Below, piece after piece: positions 1-13,000 of a DNA stretch of 64,000 nt. The DNA comes from Acanthosoma haemorrhoidale (Eukaryota; Arthropoda; Insecta; Hemiptera; Acanthosomatidae). The DNA lies in contig OV884012.1 in assembly GCA_930367205.1 (NCBI GenBank), forward strand, positions 31,778,796-31,842,795, read 5' to 3'. The first letter of the stretch is position 1; each line of letters begins with the position of its first letter. The position numbers and the translations under genes were made by a program. A model generated the notes under the pieces. It had not been told where the DNA came from, did no database searches, and saw nothing but the letters and a program-made list of their open reading frames with translations.

Positions 1-1140
1 GTTTTGATGACTAAGGAGAGGTTTGAACTCGTACGTGAAGTATGCAGGGCCAATTCTTCTGACCTTTCCCCATCTGAAGCTACCAAGGACCCATCCTCAC
101 GATGGAGTAATTTGAAATAGGATATGGGATATATTTTATTATCTTTTTAATTCAAAGGGAAAGGATGGTAAATGTTGCTTTAGGAATCTGCTTTAATGAT
201 TGTAATAGTGATGTTCACCAGGATATCGGGATCTTTGCCACACTGTTATCTAGAAGAGTTTTGGTTGGATAAAGATAGTTAAAGAATTTAGTGCATCGTC
301 TAGGTCTTGGGATGCTTTCAGGGACACTTTGAAGTCAACGGAATCTGTAAGAAGCTGGGGTAAGTGGTCCTAATAGAGCGGACCCCTTATAAATTGAGAA
401 GATGGTGAATGGGTCTTAGCACAATGATAAAATCATAAGACTATGATCGGAAGAGAGGTCATTGAGGTGCGAAAATAAATAGTTTAGTGTTCCTACGTTA
501 AAGGCTTCTAGCATAATTCACTGTTGTGTTGTCCAATGCACTTTACAAACCTGGGGGGGGGGTGGTGACAGTAAGTTTTGGTGTGGTCATATGGCTGACA
601 ATTATGTCATTCGAAGATGCCACGTTTGGGTTATGGTTTTTCGACCGGTATTCTTATATAATACAGGTGGGTGAATTCGTAGATTTTCGCTATCTCAGGG
701 GTTCGCTCAAGATCTACAATGACTAGAGCTACTCGCTTCATCTTGTTGCCTATCCTTACGCAGCACGTTGGTTATTTTCCATGCGTTGTATCCTAGGTCT
801 GTGAGCTTACTCAATTTCCACTGGTGGTGTAGTGGGATGCTGGTTTCTGATCACCATGCATAGCGATCTCTCTTGCTTTAGCTGATACGTGTGGAAATCT
901 GCCTTTGTATCTTCAAAATATTTAGTGACATCCCCTATATGTATTGGGAATGTCTGCAATTTTTTGGTTGGTTGATACATCTGTATTTGTCCGTCCCTTA
1001 TATTTGTTAAGTGTGAGAGTAGACATTTATAATTGACAAATTGTATACAAATATAATTGGTGGTTTAGGCTGTTTTGGTGTCGGGATAGCTTTCATGTCC
1101 TCTACGTCTGTATGTTTCAGCACCTTGAAACTGTTTGGAA
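1..1140 (-). pseudogene. Decayed Jockey-like LINE: ORF1 (Gag-like) remnant joined to endonuclease remnant
   Basis: Read on the minus strand with several frame changes. From about 1130 to 730 the translation resembles the region before the zinc knuckles of Jockey-type ORF1 proteins, including a piece reading KLTDLGYNAWKITNVL. Between about 630 and 530 two CCHC-like knuckles can be seen (C-Q-P-Y-D-H-T-K-T-Y-C, then C-I-G-Q-H-N-S-E-L-C). Just after them the sequence jumps to a stretch like the C-terminal end of an endonuclease domain (HLNDLSSDHSLMILSL, about 475-430), so the space between ORF1 and most of the endonuclease is missing. Many stops and a G10 run at 553-562 break the frames. The fragment continues toward the left window edge. 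The ORF1 protein binds RNA and chaperones retrotransposition in the family; this copy cannot do so. Family assignment is by recalled motif pattern, not by alignment. Confidence 0.7.
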
Positions 1141-1190
1141 TATTTCTTACGTATCTTTACAGGTAATTGGTAATAGTATTTATTATTATT

Positions 1191-1267
1191 AAAAAAAAAA
1201 GTGTGGGACTTGAGTCATTGCACGTTGTATTGCATTAGAAATCGCAGTGCTACCACTAAGCCACAAT
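1191..1267 (-). repeat. tRNA-like Pol III box pair with T10 (SINE head or tRNA pseudogene)
   Basis: On the minus strand TGGCTTAGTGGT (1263-1252) fits the tRNA A box and GACTCAAGTCC (1216-1206) is close to a B box. The spacing of about 35 bases is normal for a type 2 Pol III promoter. A run of ten T follows at 1200-1191, as in a Pol III terminator. The triplet TCT sits in anticodon position, but the anticodon and acceptor stems do not pair well, so I do not call a functional tRNA. It lies directly against the 5' side of the LINE relic. A SINE head is the most likely reading. Confidence 0.45.
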
Positions 1268-1279
1268 AAGTGCCGGAGG

Positions 1280-4200
1280 GGTTTGCCTATTGCCCTGTGT
1301 TATCTGTGGCCCAGCAGAAACACACACAAAACCTACTCAATATGGACGGCTTCTCTGTGTGATAATATCATAACACACTGAATGGATATAGACATTAACT
1401 CACTCATTTATAAATGGCTTCCTCGTGAACCGCTCACGAGCTTTGTCTGTTGTGATAGATTTAAGACAGAAATACATCCCATGGACGGTAGTATAAGGCG
1501 TTGAGATCGATAGGAACTCGTTGGTATCTAACAATAGTGCATGAGCAGAACTTAAGAACATTTTGAAGTACAAATTTGTGCTGTAAAATGACAACATCGA
1601 GACCTGTCTGTGTCAAGAAAGAGTCTTCACGTAAGTTTCTTAAATAGTTAAGATTGAATGATTATAATAAAGCTACTCATTTTACACGTTCACCATATTG
1701 GTCACAGAGCCTCTCCTTAGCCACGAGGAAAAACATACCTTTTAACGTAAATATAATGTTGTGGTACCCGGTATTATATTATATAAAAATAATTTTTTTA
1801 TCATAAAAGTTAAATCATTTTAATGAATGAAAATTGTAAAAAAAAAAAAAATTTCTAGATAAATCAGCTGTAATGTCAATAAATAGACAGTTCTTAATTT
1901 AAACTGACAATCCGCGGTACTTAACAGATTCGATGAGTATGATTTCTCATTCTTCAGCCACCACTCTGGAGGAATCGATCCATTCTAAGCCCACAATATT
2001 CATTCCATGCTTATTTTGTGTTTTCAAATTTAACCTTGTTAATATATCTAGTCAACGGTGCTTAATTCATCAAGGGAGCTCCTGTTATTTCAGGCTAATA
2101 CTGTTTAAAAATATATTAATCTTTATTAAATATTTTATGATTAGTGAAAAAAATTAACAATTATTAAATTGCTTTATCAAATAATTAATGAAATAAATAT
2201 AGTAGTTGTATAGTTTAAAGCTACTTTGGGGATTCATGGTATTCGCATTGCAAACTTATTAGTTTGCTTTTGTTTGTGTTTAGGATTAAAGATAATTAAA
2301 CACTGAAATTGAAACTTCTATTTCTGTCTCAGTTCGTTGTTGGATTTTAGGATTTTACATAGTTTGGCTTTCATGTGACTTCACCTGTCTTATTTATCGG
2401 TGCGCATAACACCTGGTTTTGATAACGTTCACGTGACTATCTCCACTAATCTAGATATACTTCCTTTATTTCTAGCACATGCTGAGGTAAAAACGGCAAT
2501 ACTCATGGACAGTTAACAATCTGATCTTCCCTAGTTGATTCGTACACTCCATTCAGATAATCTCAAACGTTTAAAAATACATTGTTAAAGTTATTGTACA
2601 AAGATTGCTTGATCAATAAACACGCAATGAGATATGGAGGCAAGCCAAAAACAATATTTTAAAACTTCAGTTCCCTTGACGAAACAGCTTGAGTAAAAAA
2701 TAGCAATGTTGTGGTATAGTATACACGTCCCATCACCCTATCTATCAAAATAGAGGATACAAATTTAGACATCTCACTAATCACATTCCTAATTGAAGTC
2801 ATACGTGGCAATTGTCAATTCAAAAATTGGTAATGCCAAGCTTCCACTACTTCTAGGTCTTATATTAAGAAAAATCTTGACCAATTCTTTACCCAGTCAA
2901 AACTTACTTATAATCTATCTCTTTTAATTAATCTAAAGCAATTACCAAGGACTCCTTTTCTTCCTCGCTCCCACTCTGACTCTCATATATTACTGAGTAT
3001 TTGTATTATGCTAATAACACTCACCATATCTTACTCTTCGATAATATTTATAACGCCATATGTACGACATATCTCATTAATGTATTAATAGATACAAAGC
3101 ATTAGCTTCAACATAAAATCATAGAAAATCACCATACAATGTAGCAAAAATCCTGTGTTTCTATAGTGCAACAAGTAATACTTGAAACGACTAGTGAGAA
3201 GTTAGGGACAGCATGCGTTAAGCAGGATTGTAAAATTCTTAATACTAGATGCTGAGAACATCTCTACGATACCATTCGCCACTGTTAATAGACATTTGAA
3301 CGCAATTTTTGAGATACCTCTAATCACTTTGAAATGTGACAATCAGGTTTAGGTTTGCAATTTAGTTATTCCAAATAAAATTTGTTTAATATATCCAGGT
3401 ATCTATTTACATTTCTTTTATTTGCTGTCAAAAGTCAACGGTAGGATTTTCATGATTACTTATTAAGAGCTTCAGAAACTAATGTGGATGAGTCCCGGTA
3501 TCTGCGGGTATCTTTTTCTACCTTTGCAGCTTCTTTAATTATTTTACCCATATTTTTAATTTTTTATTGATTAGGCCACTATATAAAACTTTGATCTAAT
3601 AGATAATCAATGAAGAGACCACTGATCCTCCGATCAACTATTCAGCGGTAAAATACACAGCACCATGATTTTCTTTGTTTTAGTGACATGTAAAAACCTC
3701 CTCAAGGGAGGCTCCAAAATATAAAACTAAGAGGACGGAAATAAATGCATTATGGAACAAGGTATAAAAAAAAAAAAAAAATAAGGCGCTACAAGGCGAT
3801 CGTGGCTATAAAAATACAGCAGTAAATATGGGCGGTTTTACAGCGACAGGCGGCAGTACCGGCTGCATATCCTTAACTAGCGGCTTTACGTCCTCTTGGT
3901 AATAGAGGGAAGTGGCTCCTCCTCCGATACATAGTGGCCCTTATCGATAATCTATGTATCTCTTCTTACCTATGCAATCTCGCTTATTCCTCTTTCGAGC
4001 CCCCTTGTCTTTCAGTGCTTAATAGCTTGTGCGAGGGAGTCTCTACTGTTTGTTTTGCATGTTTAGTGGACCCAATTAGGGCCATATGGGGGTACAAAGA
4101 AGTCAGGCTACATAGATCATTTACAAAACGTACAGTGATTCAGCACGCAGTATGTTTTTTTCAACATATCGTTTAGTTAGTTTCCCAGTACAAGTTTTAA

Positions 4201-5467
4201 TTTAGTGTGTTATTTAAGAGTTGTTTTCAGGCATCAGAATTGTCACATCAGCCTTTAATACTCAGAACCTTGCTTCAAAAAAATCCTTTCTATCCAATGG
4301 TTGCAACAGGTAGCAAATTAAACTAGAGCATCAGATAATTAATTGAGCGATTTAATGTTATGATATCTAGGTACCGTTGTGGAGTTTATGGATTTTATGA
4401 TCTAAAATTCTCCTCAAATATCACTTACACATAATGTATCCGTGGCCATTTCAGAATGAGGATTGCAAACAGAGAAATTATCGGACTCTTCTTAGCTAAG
4501 ACAAAACAATTTCTTACTGTCATCATATATTGGACAGCTGTAAAGAATATATGTCATATTTTCGCTTAGTTAACTCTGGGGGGGGGGGATTTGTTATCCA
4601 AAGCGTTGTGGCTAGTATTAATTAACAGGATAATTTTCCATTACATTGATTACATGAATTGTATAAATATTTCTTCTCATACTTAACTTATCTTAATAGT
4701 AGATTAATAATTAATGATTAATTAAATAATAAATAATATAATTACCTTCCCTGATTTCAATAAGAATTGTATTTTTGTATTTAAAAGGTAAAAATAACAA
4801 GACGATATACTTAGATTTTCCCTGATAGAAAAATACCCTAGAGACAATAAATTGCAATTCTCGGCCGAAGTACATGCATTCATTTTCAGTGAAACAGTTA
4901 TCGCCCAGGCTCCAATCCTCAAGGTTTATGGCCTCAGATGGGCTAACCATCAGTTCTCCATACGACATTGGGCTACAAATCCTAGTAGAAAATTTTGGCT
5001 GCCTGTTAAATTAATATCAATTTAATGTTAATTAGAATTATTGTTCAATTCCAGAGTTGTCACACTCCTAAACCAAACCAGCTGTACCGAACTGCTAAGC
5101 GGGCTAAGTATTCTTTGTCACTGAAAAGAACACTATATTATGAAACGTATTTATTAAATTAATATAAATAATTATTTTTTAAGATATCACTTGCATTATT
5201 TTCTGAACACCCACTGTGTGTCGATGACATATGTATGATATAAAATAACTAAAGGACGTGGGTTATGAAAAAAAGTCTATGTATGGCCTGGGTGATGTGA
5301 CCGTTCGTATTAGTATTTATTTTCAATATTAATGAGCTGATTTTGAATACTATTAGTCATTTTGACTAATTATTATTAGTAGATTAGTAGATCCATTTGT
5401 TCTGATCAGTAAACTCTGCCATTAACATGCTCTGAAATTATTGACCAAAGACACTTAAAATTTTTTA
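1280..5467. other. AT-rich spacer, no recognisable gene
   Basis: Short chance ORFs only; none has codon use or motifs I recognise. Notable simple sequence: an A16 run at 3766-3781 followed by a slightly GC-richer stretch to about 4030, and a G11 run at 4578-4588. The A run preceded by unrelated sequence could be the tail of an old retroposed fragment, but no coding part was recognised next to it. Confidence 0.5.
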
Positions 5468-6060
5468 ATATCTCTGCTTTTGACAGGGTCTGGGACGCAC
5501 GTTTGCTTTACAAGCTCAAAATATATTTACCACAGAGGCTTTTCCTATCTTTCAAACCACTTCTTCCAAGTCAGCTGTGGCTTAGAATATTCTAATTACT
5601 ATCCCATAAAAGCAGTCAGAGTTCCACAGGGCAGTGTCCTGGGTCCCATCCTCTATAACCTATACACCCCCGATGTCCCCTCTACCCCCAATACCTTCTT
5701 GGGCACATTTGAAGATGACACTGCAGTCTTGTCATCGCACTCAGACCCCGATATAGCATCGCATAACCTTCAAAAACACCTTGATGAGATCGAGTATTGT
5801 TGCAAGGAATGGCGAATCTAAGTCAATGAAGCAAAATGTACCAACTTATAACCTTTACCCTCTGCCACTAGTCTTTCAAAATTCGATTCCTCTCCCTATG
5901 TCTGAGACAGTATAGTATTTAGGCTTCCATCTCGAAAAAAGACTGATATGGAACCCACACACGAGGCTAAAAAGATAAGAACTAAACAGACGCTTTGGAC
6001 AACTGTACAGACTACTTCGAAGGACATCCCATCTCTCAATAGAAAACAAATTACGTCGTC
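5468..6060 (+). pseudogene. LINE family B reverse transcriptase fragment
   Basis: A Jockey-like reverse transcriptase piece truncated at both ends. In order: S-A-F-D-R-V-W (palm motif A region, 5475-5495), then after a frame change VPQGSVLGPILYNLYT (about 5625-5670), then F-E-D-D in place of the usual F-A-D-D catalytic box (about 5710), then L-D-E-I-E-Y-C-C-K-E-W, and after another break Y-L-G-F-H-L-E-K-R with L-N-R-R-F-G-Q-L-Y-R-L-L (5915-6030). At least two frame changes and a stop at 5819-5821 separate these blocks. The Ala to Glu change in the catalytic box also argues for an inactive copy. Related fragments lie at 43490-43660, 52375-52832 and 61390-61735. Confidence 0.85.
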
Positions 6061-6679
6061 GTCAGTATAGATGGGACGATGGACCCCATTTGAGATGTTA
6101 ACAGGTCTTTATGCCTAATCTGTATGATAAGTAATCAACCAACTGGATGAATCATTCTCATTCAGACTATATTAGTGTTTGTTTGGACTGATTTACGGAA
6201 TGTCCAGAAAAAAACTAAAGGATGTTTTTTCAAGACTGGATATTCAACAATATAAGTGCAAATGATTTTTTCAGTATTAATGGCTGGTCAGGATATAATG
6301 AATGGAAAAAAGTGGTAATCGGCTCATATTTGATCGATAAAGTTGGTTTACCTATTGCAAAGTTGTTTATCCATGAATGATTGTTTATGTAGGTAGATGT
6401 GGACAGTGATATTGGCAATGATGAGAATGAATAAATGATTTTTTGATTTAAGACTGTCTGTACACCGCACAATTGCAACCTAATTGATAAACGAAAGGAT
6501 TGCTATGCAGCTAATGATAATTTTTGGGTAAAGAATGCAGAACAAGACGGTGAGAGTTACAATAGAACAAATCAGGAGCTTAGAACCCTGACGTTAGCTT
6601 GTGGGTAATTTATGACGTTAGCTTATGGAAAGATTCATACTCCATACAACATTTGGATTGAAAGAGCGCTTTTTATTCA

Positions 6680-7018
6680 TAGAAGCTTGGCCTTCCATAA
6701 CTCCCTGAATTCCTCAATGTTGCTGTGAACTTCAAGGACAAGTTTGCTGAAACTAAACCTAAAGTTCGATTTAAACAACGTAGTTAAGTTTATCCGGTTA
6801 TGTAGTTTACGATGGGCAGGACATGTATCCCGAATATTCAACACCAAAGTCCCAAATAGAATGTTGTTGGAAGAAGTTCTAAAGATGGGAAGTCCCAAGT
6901 TGTATGTGTAAGGCAGAACGGATTGGCTAATGTTGTCAGGAGTGCCGGAACTGGCGGAAGCAGATCTCGGATGCCAGGACTTCGTAAAGGGTTGTAGCGC
7001 CAAAGTAAGAAAGTTTTA
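6680..7018 (+). pseudogene. C-terminal tail of an endonuclease-reverse transcriptase type LINE
   Basis: Between 6779 and 7018 the plus frame reads ...IRLCSLRWAGHVSRI... followed by a stop at about 6907-6909 and then ...GRTDWLMLSGVPELAEADL.... The L-R-W-A-G-H-V-x-R-M-like box followed by G-R-x-x-x-W is the well-known tail of RTE/CR1-like insect endonuclease-reverse transcriptases. This belongs to a different LINE lineage from family B at 5.5 kb. The reverse transcriptase core itself was not found upstream, so the copy is 5'-truncated. A minus-strand ORF over the same bases is a shadow. Confidence 0.6.
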
Positions 7019-10000
7019 ATGTGCATGTAGCTTCTGACCCATGACTTGAGAAAACTTGAAAGTTAGAGGAACGGTGTTGGGGACTTTAGTTTTGCCTATT
7101 TAAGTAGTCAGCGCAATATTTCAAGACGTTATTTATTAGAAAAAAGTTAATAGATATTTGCAAATAACTTAAATTATAAAGTATTGGTAGAATTGTTTTT
7201 ACGACAATGATTCGAAACATAATAATGATAATACTTCATATACCTGGTAATAGGGATAATACCTGCTTGAAAGTAAAGCCTTCCTTTTCGGTCAGTAGTA
7301 ATCGTATCATATCAAGATGAATACTTTTATTACAATATAGGTTTAGAGAGGTGGTTTAGGGTAAGTTAATTTTTGGTAAACCTCGTTTTTATGATTTCCA
7401 TAGGAAGGTAATAAGACATGATATATTGCTAGCATGACCTTTATACGTTGTTTATACATTGTCTTTAAAATCTTAATTAGTTTTACTTCATGTTTTCATA
7501 TTTAAATAATAACAAAGAAATGTATTGTTCATCGCTGTTAATAGCTTGTAGAAAATTAAATTTAGGGAAACATTTCATCCTTGCAATTCCTACTCACATT
7601 TAGGTCAAATATGCTATGGATAAAAAAAAATATTTATAATAATAACTTTTAAGCTGAAAATAGACAAGTAAATATAAACCGTATCATGCGGGATCTCTTC
7701 CAGCTAGCTGACACCTAAATTAGCCAAGAACAAAACAATCATAAATACAAAATAGTTTTCTAGTAACTTATTAGCTCAAAACTAAAATAACTGGGCTCAG
7801 TGTATGAACAACCGCTCTAAATAGGATGCTTATTTAACTGTTAAAAGGAGCTGTCCGTCAAAAAATACTTCAAAGATATTTTCTTAACTTCAGACAGTCT
7901 CCTCTACTGGCTGTTAACTATATGTATCAGATGTATAGAAAAATCTAAATCAAAAATCTTTAAGTTGTTCGTAGTTTCATTTACGTGGAATCCGCAAAAA
8001 ATTAACATGCTCTTCAGCGCAAGTGTGGATATCATATTCTTTTTTAAAAAACCCGTAGGTTTATTTAATTTTTGGTATAATTTTTAATAAAATTTACACA
8101 AACATTTATGACATTGGTCTTGTATGGTTCGACATTCAGAAGATAAAAATAATAATAAAAAATTAAATACGAAAGAATTTGGCAATAATAAAAAAAATTC
8201 CAAATAGGCTAAATAATTTACTGATATTCTGGCAGCTATAATATCTCACTCATTATAATACACACAGCTATATAGGAAGATCACCAGACATATCTTTTTC
8301 TATTTCTAGTTGTTCCATTATTTGGTTTCTCTCAGTGGGAATAAATTTCGAAATCTTTTTTGCCATTTTTTTCAGTTTTTCAGTAATATTATAGAGAGTG
8401 TTATTTTTCTAATAACTACATTTTCTTACTAAAGAATTATTCTCAGAAGCGATTTCAGCAGTTCAGGTTTTTCACTATGGTACACAAGAAGACGGGAACT
8501 TAAGATTTCTAGACTATTTATTTAAATTAAGTTATTGATCTAGACGTTCTGTGTCTTCTAATTAATAATTTCTGCTATCTAAGTAATAAATTTTTAGTTT
8601 TATATTAATAATCTTTTTTTTTCTTATTGATAGTAAATTTACAGTGACGAAAATGGTACCGAATAAAATGAAGTATTTCAGATAAAATATACAGTGGATA
8701 TACATCCACAGTATTTTAAAACAAAATCGGAGTCAGTTTTCACGAGTGTCATCCTTTCAGCTTATTTTTTAAAAAATGTTTTCTATTTCATTATTCAAAG
8801 TTATTAAAAATAAAATGGCTAGGTTGGTTTTCATTAATATTTAACATCAGATTGTGTCATATGCTGAAATCCCAAAGTAGGATTTCCTTCCGAAATATCG
8901 ATGAGCATCCACCTGCCTATGTAGCAGGCTTTGATCTGCCCACATAAGACACCTTAGAGCGCTGATATCAGATACGCCATTACCATAACACTATTACCGA
9001 TACCTGTGCTGCAATCATTAGAATGTACAAGGACAGAAGGGAGACATACTCGTGGTACGGCTTCTCCACATTACATGGGTTAAAGGTAATTGGGGTTGTT
9101 ACCCGGGGGGAGTGCCTTATCGCGCACCATCGCCCCTGTGTACTCACAGTAGTGCACTCTCCCAGCAATCTCCACTTATTTTACATTCATGTCTGCTCGC
9201 GCCAGTATCTTAAGGGCTCACAGTCGTGAAGCATTAGTTAATTGGCTCTTAGTACACTAGCCATGAAAAAGATTAAAGCCGTTTACAGCCCTGTGCATTC
9301 AATTCAACACGCTACGGAAAATGTCCTGAGAGGACTTAGAACCTTAGAGTGTCTGAAATACAGAGGCTTAAACCGTTAGTAGCTATACAGATAACAGTTT
9401 TACAGTAGGAGTGGTAAATTTTATCTGACTAGGAAACAGAATAACAAAGGATACAGGTATGTGAATTGTGTAATTTTCCCATCAGTCATTCCCCAGCCGA
9501 AAACAAACAATTATTTATAGGACGTAAGCAGGGCATTTCTGCTTATTCAGAATTGCAACATTTGTCGATAAAAATGAATTAATATTGAACCGAGTCTTTT
9601 CCATTAATGATCTAAATAGGTTTGTACTTTATCATTTATTCACCGTATAATTAGACAGTTTATCAATGGTTAAAATAAACTGTGACAGGAAACAATTCAC
9701 AGTTTTCTAAACAACGAATTAAAAATAGACCTTGAGGTAAGAAAAAAAAATGAAATAGATACAGTGGGTAATTAAAGCACTAAAAGACAACCAAGAATTC
9801 CGAGCCTAGAGTTGGGAGGGGCATGAGATCTAGCTTACACAATTTTTTCAAAAAACAATAAATGATGTTCGTTGACGACTGATACTTACAATAAAAATAG
9901 CTACCACTCCAAATGTATTCAATGAAAAGGTTATTATCAAAAAACAAAGATTATTTCATTACCTAAAAACCTTTCTGCCCCACAGAATCATGAGTAAAAT

Positions 10001-13000
10001 GATTAAAAGCATACAATAGGATTTTAAAATAAATAAACCTATCACAAAAAATGTACTTTTTGCTACTATATACTAAAATTCTATAATGCCTTATTTAAAT
10101 ATCTTTAGTTCATTGTGAGGTTTTTTATAAGTTCGCATTTGTATCATTGGACATGGTGGTATGTCCAATATACATGTAAGAGTTGCAGCTAATGACTAAG
10201 CCGTTACACGTGAGTTAATTATGGACAGGCATGTATTTGTCGAGTATTCATAGTTTTCTAGCTAGACAGGGGGACATCCTCCTAAGTGATGTTAGTGTGA
10301 AGTAGTAGTAGTCATGTCCCACAGCCATCCTCCAAACAACTACACATATCTATCATAAACCATTCGTTTCACTGGAGAAGTATATGCCAGAGCTAGAAGA
10401 AAAACATTACCAAATGACAAATATGGGGATAGCGCCACTGTTAAAGAATGTCAGAATGACCACACTGGTGCGAGGATAATAGAAAAGGTAACCACAGGGA
10501 CAAAAATGGAAGCTATTGTCCACACTGAAAGCAGGGGGGTTCATTGCCTCCCCCCCCCACATTCGAACGTGTATCTCTGCTGCTTCCAGTTCAGTACTGT
10601 GCTCATTCGTCCGCAGCTACCAGAGCAAACCAGATACCAAACATTCCGTTTTTTCGAGCTGCTACAAACTTATCGCCCTGTATTAATCAAAACAGTCAAC
10701 AATCACACACGATTGGACAACATTGCAATGCATTTTCAAGTAGTACAGTGTGGCTATGCACATTACGAGCTTCTCAAATATAATATATAGGGCTACTTGA
10801 AGTGAAATGCACTCACCACACCTTTTGCGTTAGCTTCATCTTAACACGTAAATTCATACCTTGAGACTTTTTCTCACCACGTGAAGCTTGGCATGCCTTA
10901 CATAAAGTTTGTCCTAACTCACGCCATTAGCATGTAAAGACTCGTCATGTCTCAAGGTGATTCGGGCTGGCTCCGTAAAATGTTACTAATTGCTTTCAAT
11001 ATCAAAGGCATGTGCATCCGGCAGAGAACAAGCCAGTATGGTTCTTCGACCCGTTCCCACGATCTGCTTGGGTATGTAGAAGTAATGTTCAAGTAAGAAA
11101 GTGGCATAAGGAAGTTACAATGAAGTTTTTGGATTTGTAATTTGTAATAGCCTCTCACCTAGTATATGAAATACAGTATGAAGTACATATAGACAGAAAC
11201 AAGGTGTATGATGCTTGGAAACGCATTAAAAAATTATGAGTATGGGTATTATTTGAAAGGAATTTAAAAATAAGAAAGTAAATATGATATCTCTTTGAGG
11301 AACTTAGCGATGAATATGAAAAGCTGTACAAAAACAGGGCCTGGCACTAACGAATTATACAACACGGAATGGTTTGCTTACGATAACGGTGTTTCTCCAC
11401 TCAATCTAGACACTAAGATAAAGTAAAAATACTGAGGTTAGCATAAAGGTAAATTACGTACGTTTCTTAAATATTTGTAAGGTTTATTTACACAAAGTTG
11501 GTTCGGTATTCTGAAAAAAAAAAACGTAAACCTTATGATAGATGAAAATGGCTCACTACTAGAAAATTATAAAGACTTCTTAAATAATTTAATTAGTGAT
11601 TCATAAAAATCATTCACTCGGCACGACAAAGCAACATCGGCCAATAGCCTGTTGTCGAAAAGGAAACCAATTAAGATTTACTAAACCTCGCGATGGCCGC
11701 GAAAAGGTACGGAAAAACGAACATTGAGCTCCAGCTCCTTAAGGCTTGGCAAGCCTCACGTCGTAGGAGAACAGTTTTTATTATACGTGTACCATATTGC
11801 ACAAATTACTGGAAATTTGATATTTAAAATTCAACTCGGGCGTATTGCATAGCTCAGTTAAGGGTTTCGTTAGGGTTAGAAAACTATTTTATTGATGATT
11901 TTAATGACTCTTGTAATAATAAAACCCTAAAATCCAAACATGTAACACAAATAATATTGATAATTCAAAGACCATTTGTTTGATAATATCTACTTGATGA
12001 TTAATTAACTATTGATTCTACATTATGTTTTATGCAAAACATTGTCTGTATGAAAATTGGGACTCAGGCAAATTATCAATATACCACGTCTACCTAAGCC
12101 CTAGCATAACTTGCATATTATTAATTATATCATCGAAATCTTCAAATAATTAATCAATTGAAAAATTAATTAATTAGTTATTCTTTAAAATTTTTCATTG
12201 GGTATGGATTTATTTTTAACATCATTCTAGCAATACTTAGAATTAGCTTAAATATGATTTTTGTATGAGATCACTGTTTCAGTCAAAGATGTGAACAAAA
12301 TGTTAAAGTCAGTTTTAATGAGCTATGTACCTATAAATTGAAAATCGGATCCAAAATTTTTATTCTGTAAATATATATATAATATAATTTCATATCTAGT
12401 CAAAATTACAAGAAAATAGTTTTTTTTTTGAACAACAAATTAATTTATAAACGATATTAGTCATATTTTACGGAGATGGCTATATTACTAATTTCTTCCC
12501 GAGGCCCAATGAGATCTCTATAAAAAAATTCAAGTCAAACTTGAAAACTAGTTTATACTAGTCCCTATGACTTCTCTGTTCTCGACTGATGGACATCCTA
12601 TAAATGAAACCCTAAAAACTAGTACATGAAATTAATATTGAACGTATCACTTAAATAACAGGAGTAAGAGTGTTATTATCAGTAGCAATATTAGTAGTGC
12701 TCAGACTAACTTGCACGGAATGTACACCACGAGTTGATTTAGTGAATTTCTAAATAGCTCTGTCTTTGTCTGGTTACATCTGCAGTTTGCTGGCACCCTT
12801 GGCATCCCACCATCAATACTGTGGCGTTGCTAAAGGTTTTTGCGACGTTTCCATGTATACCCCTTGGTACCAGACAAACTAATAAACACTGTACATCTGA
12901 TTTCAACCAAAGAATTACTTCCTTTAAGTCAACCTAATTCCAATTAATTCATATAATTTGATCATTTAAATATCGTTATAGTACATGTAGCTATGTCCTA

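Noticed and set aside
10530..10620. B-box-like TTCGAATG near the C9 run as a tRNA or SINE
   Set aside because: No matching A box at the right distance on the same strand.
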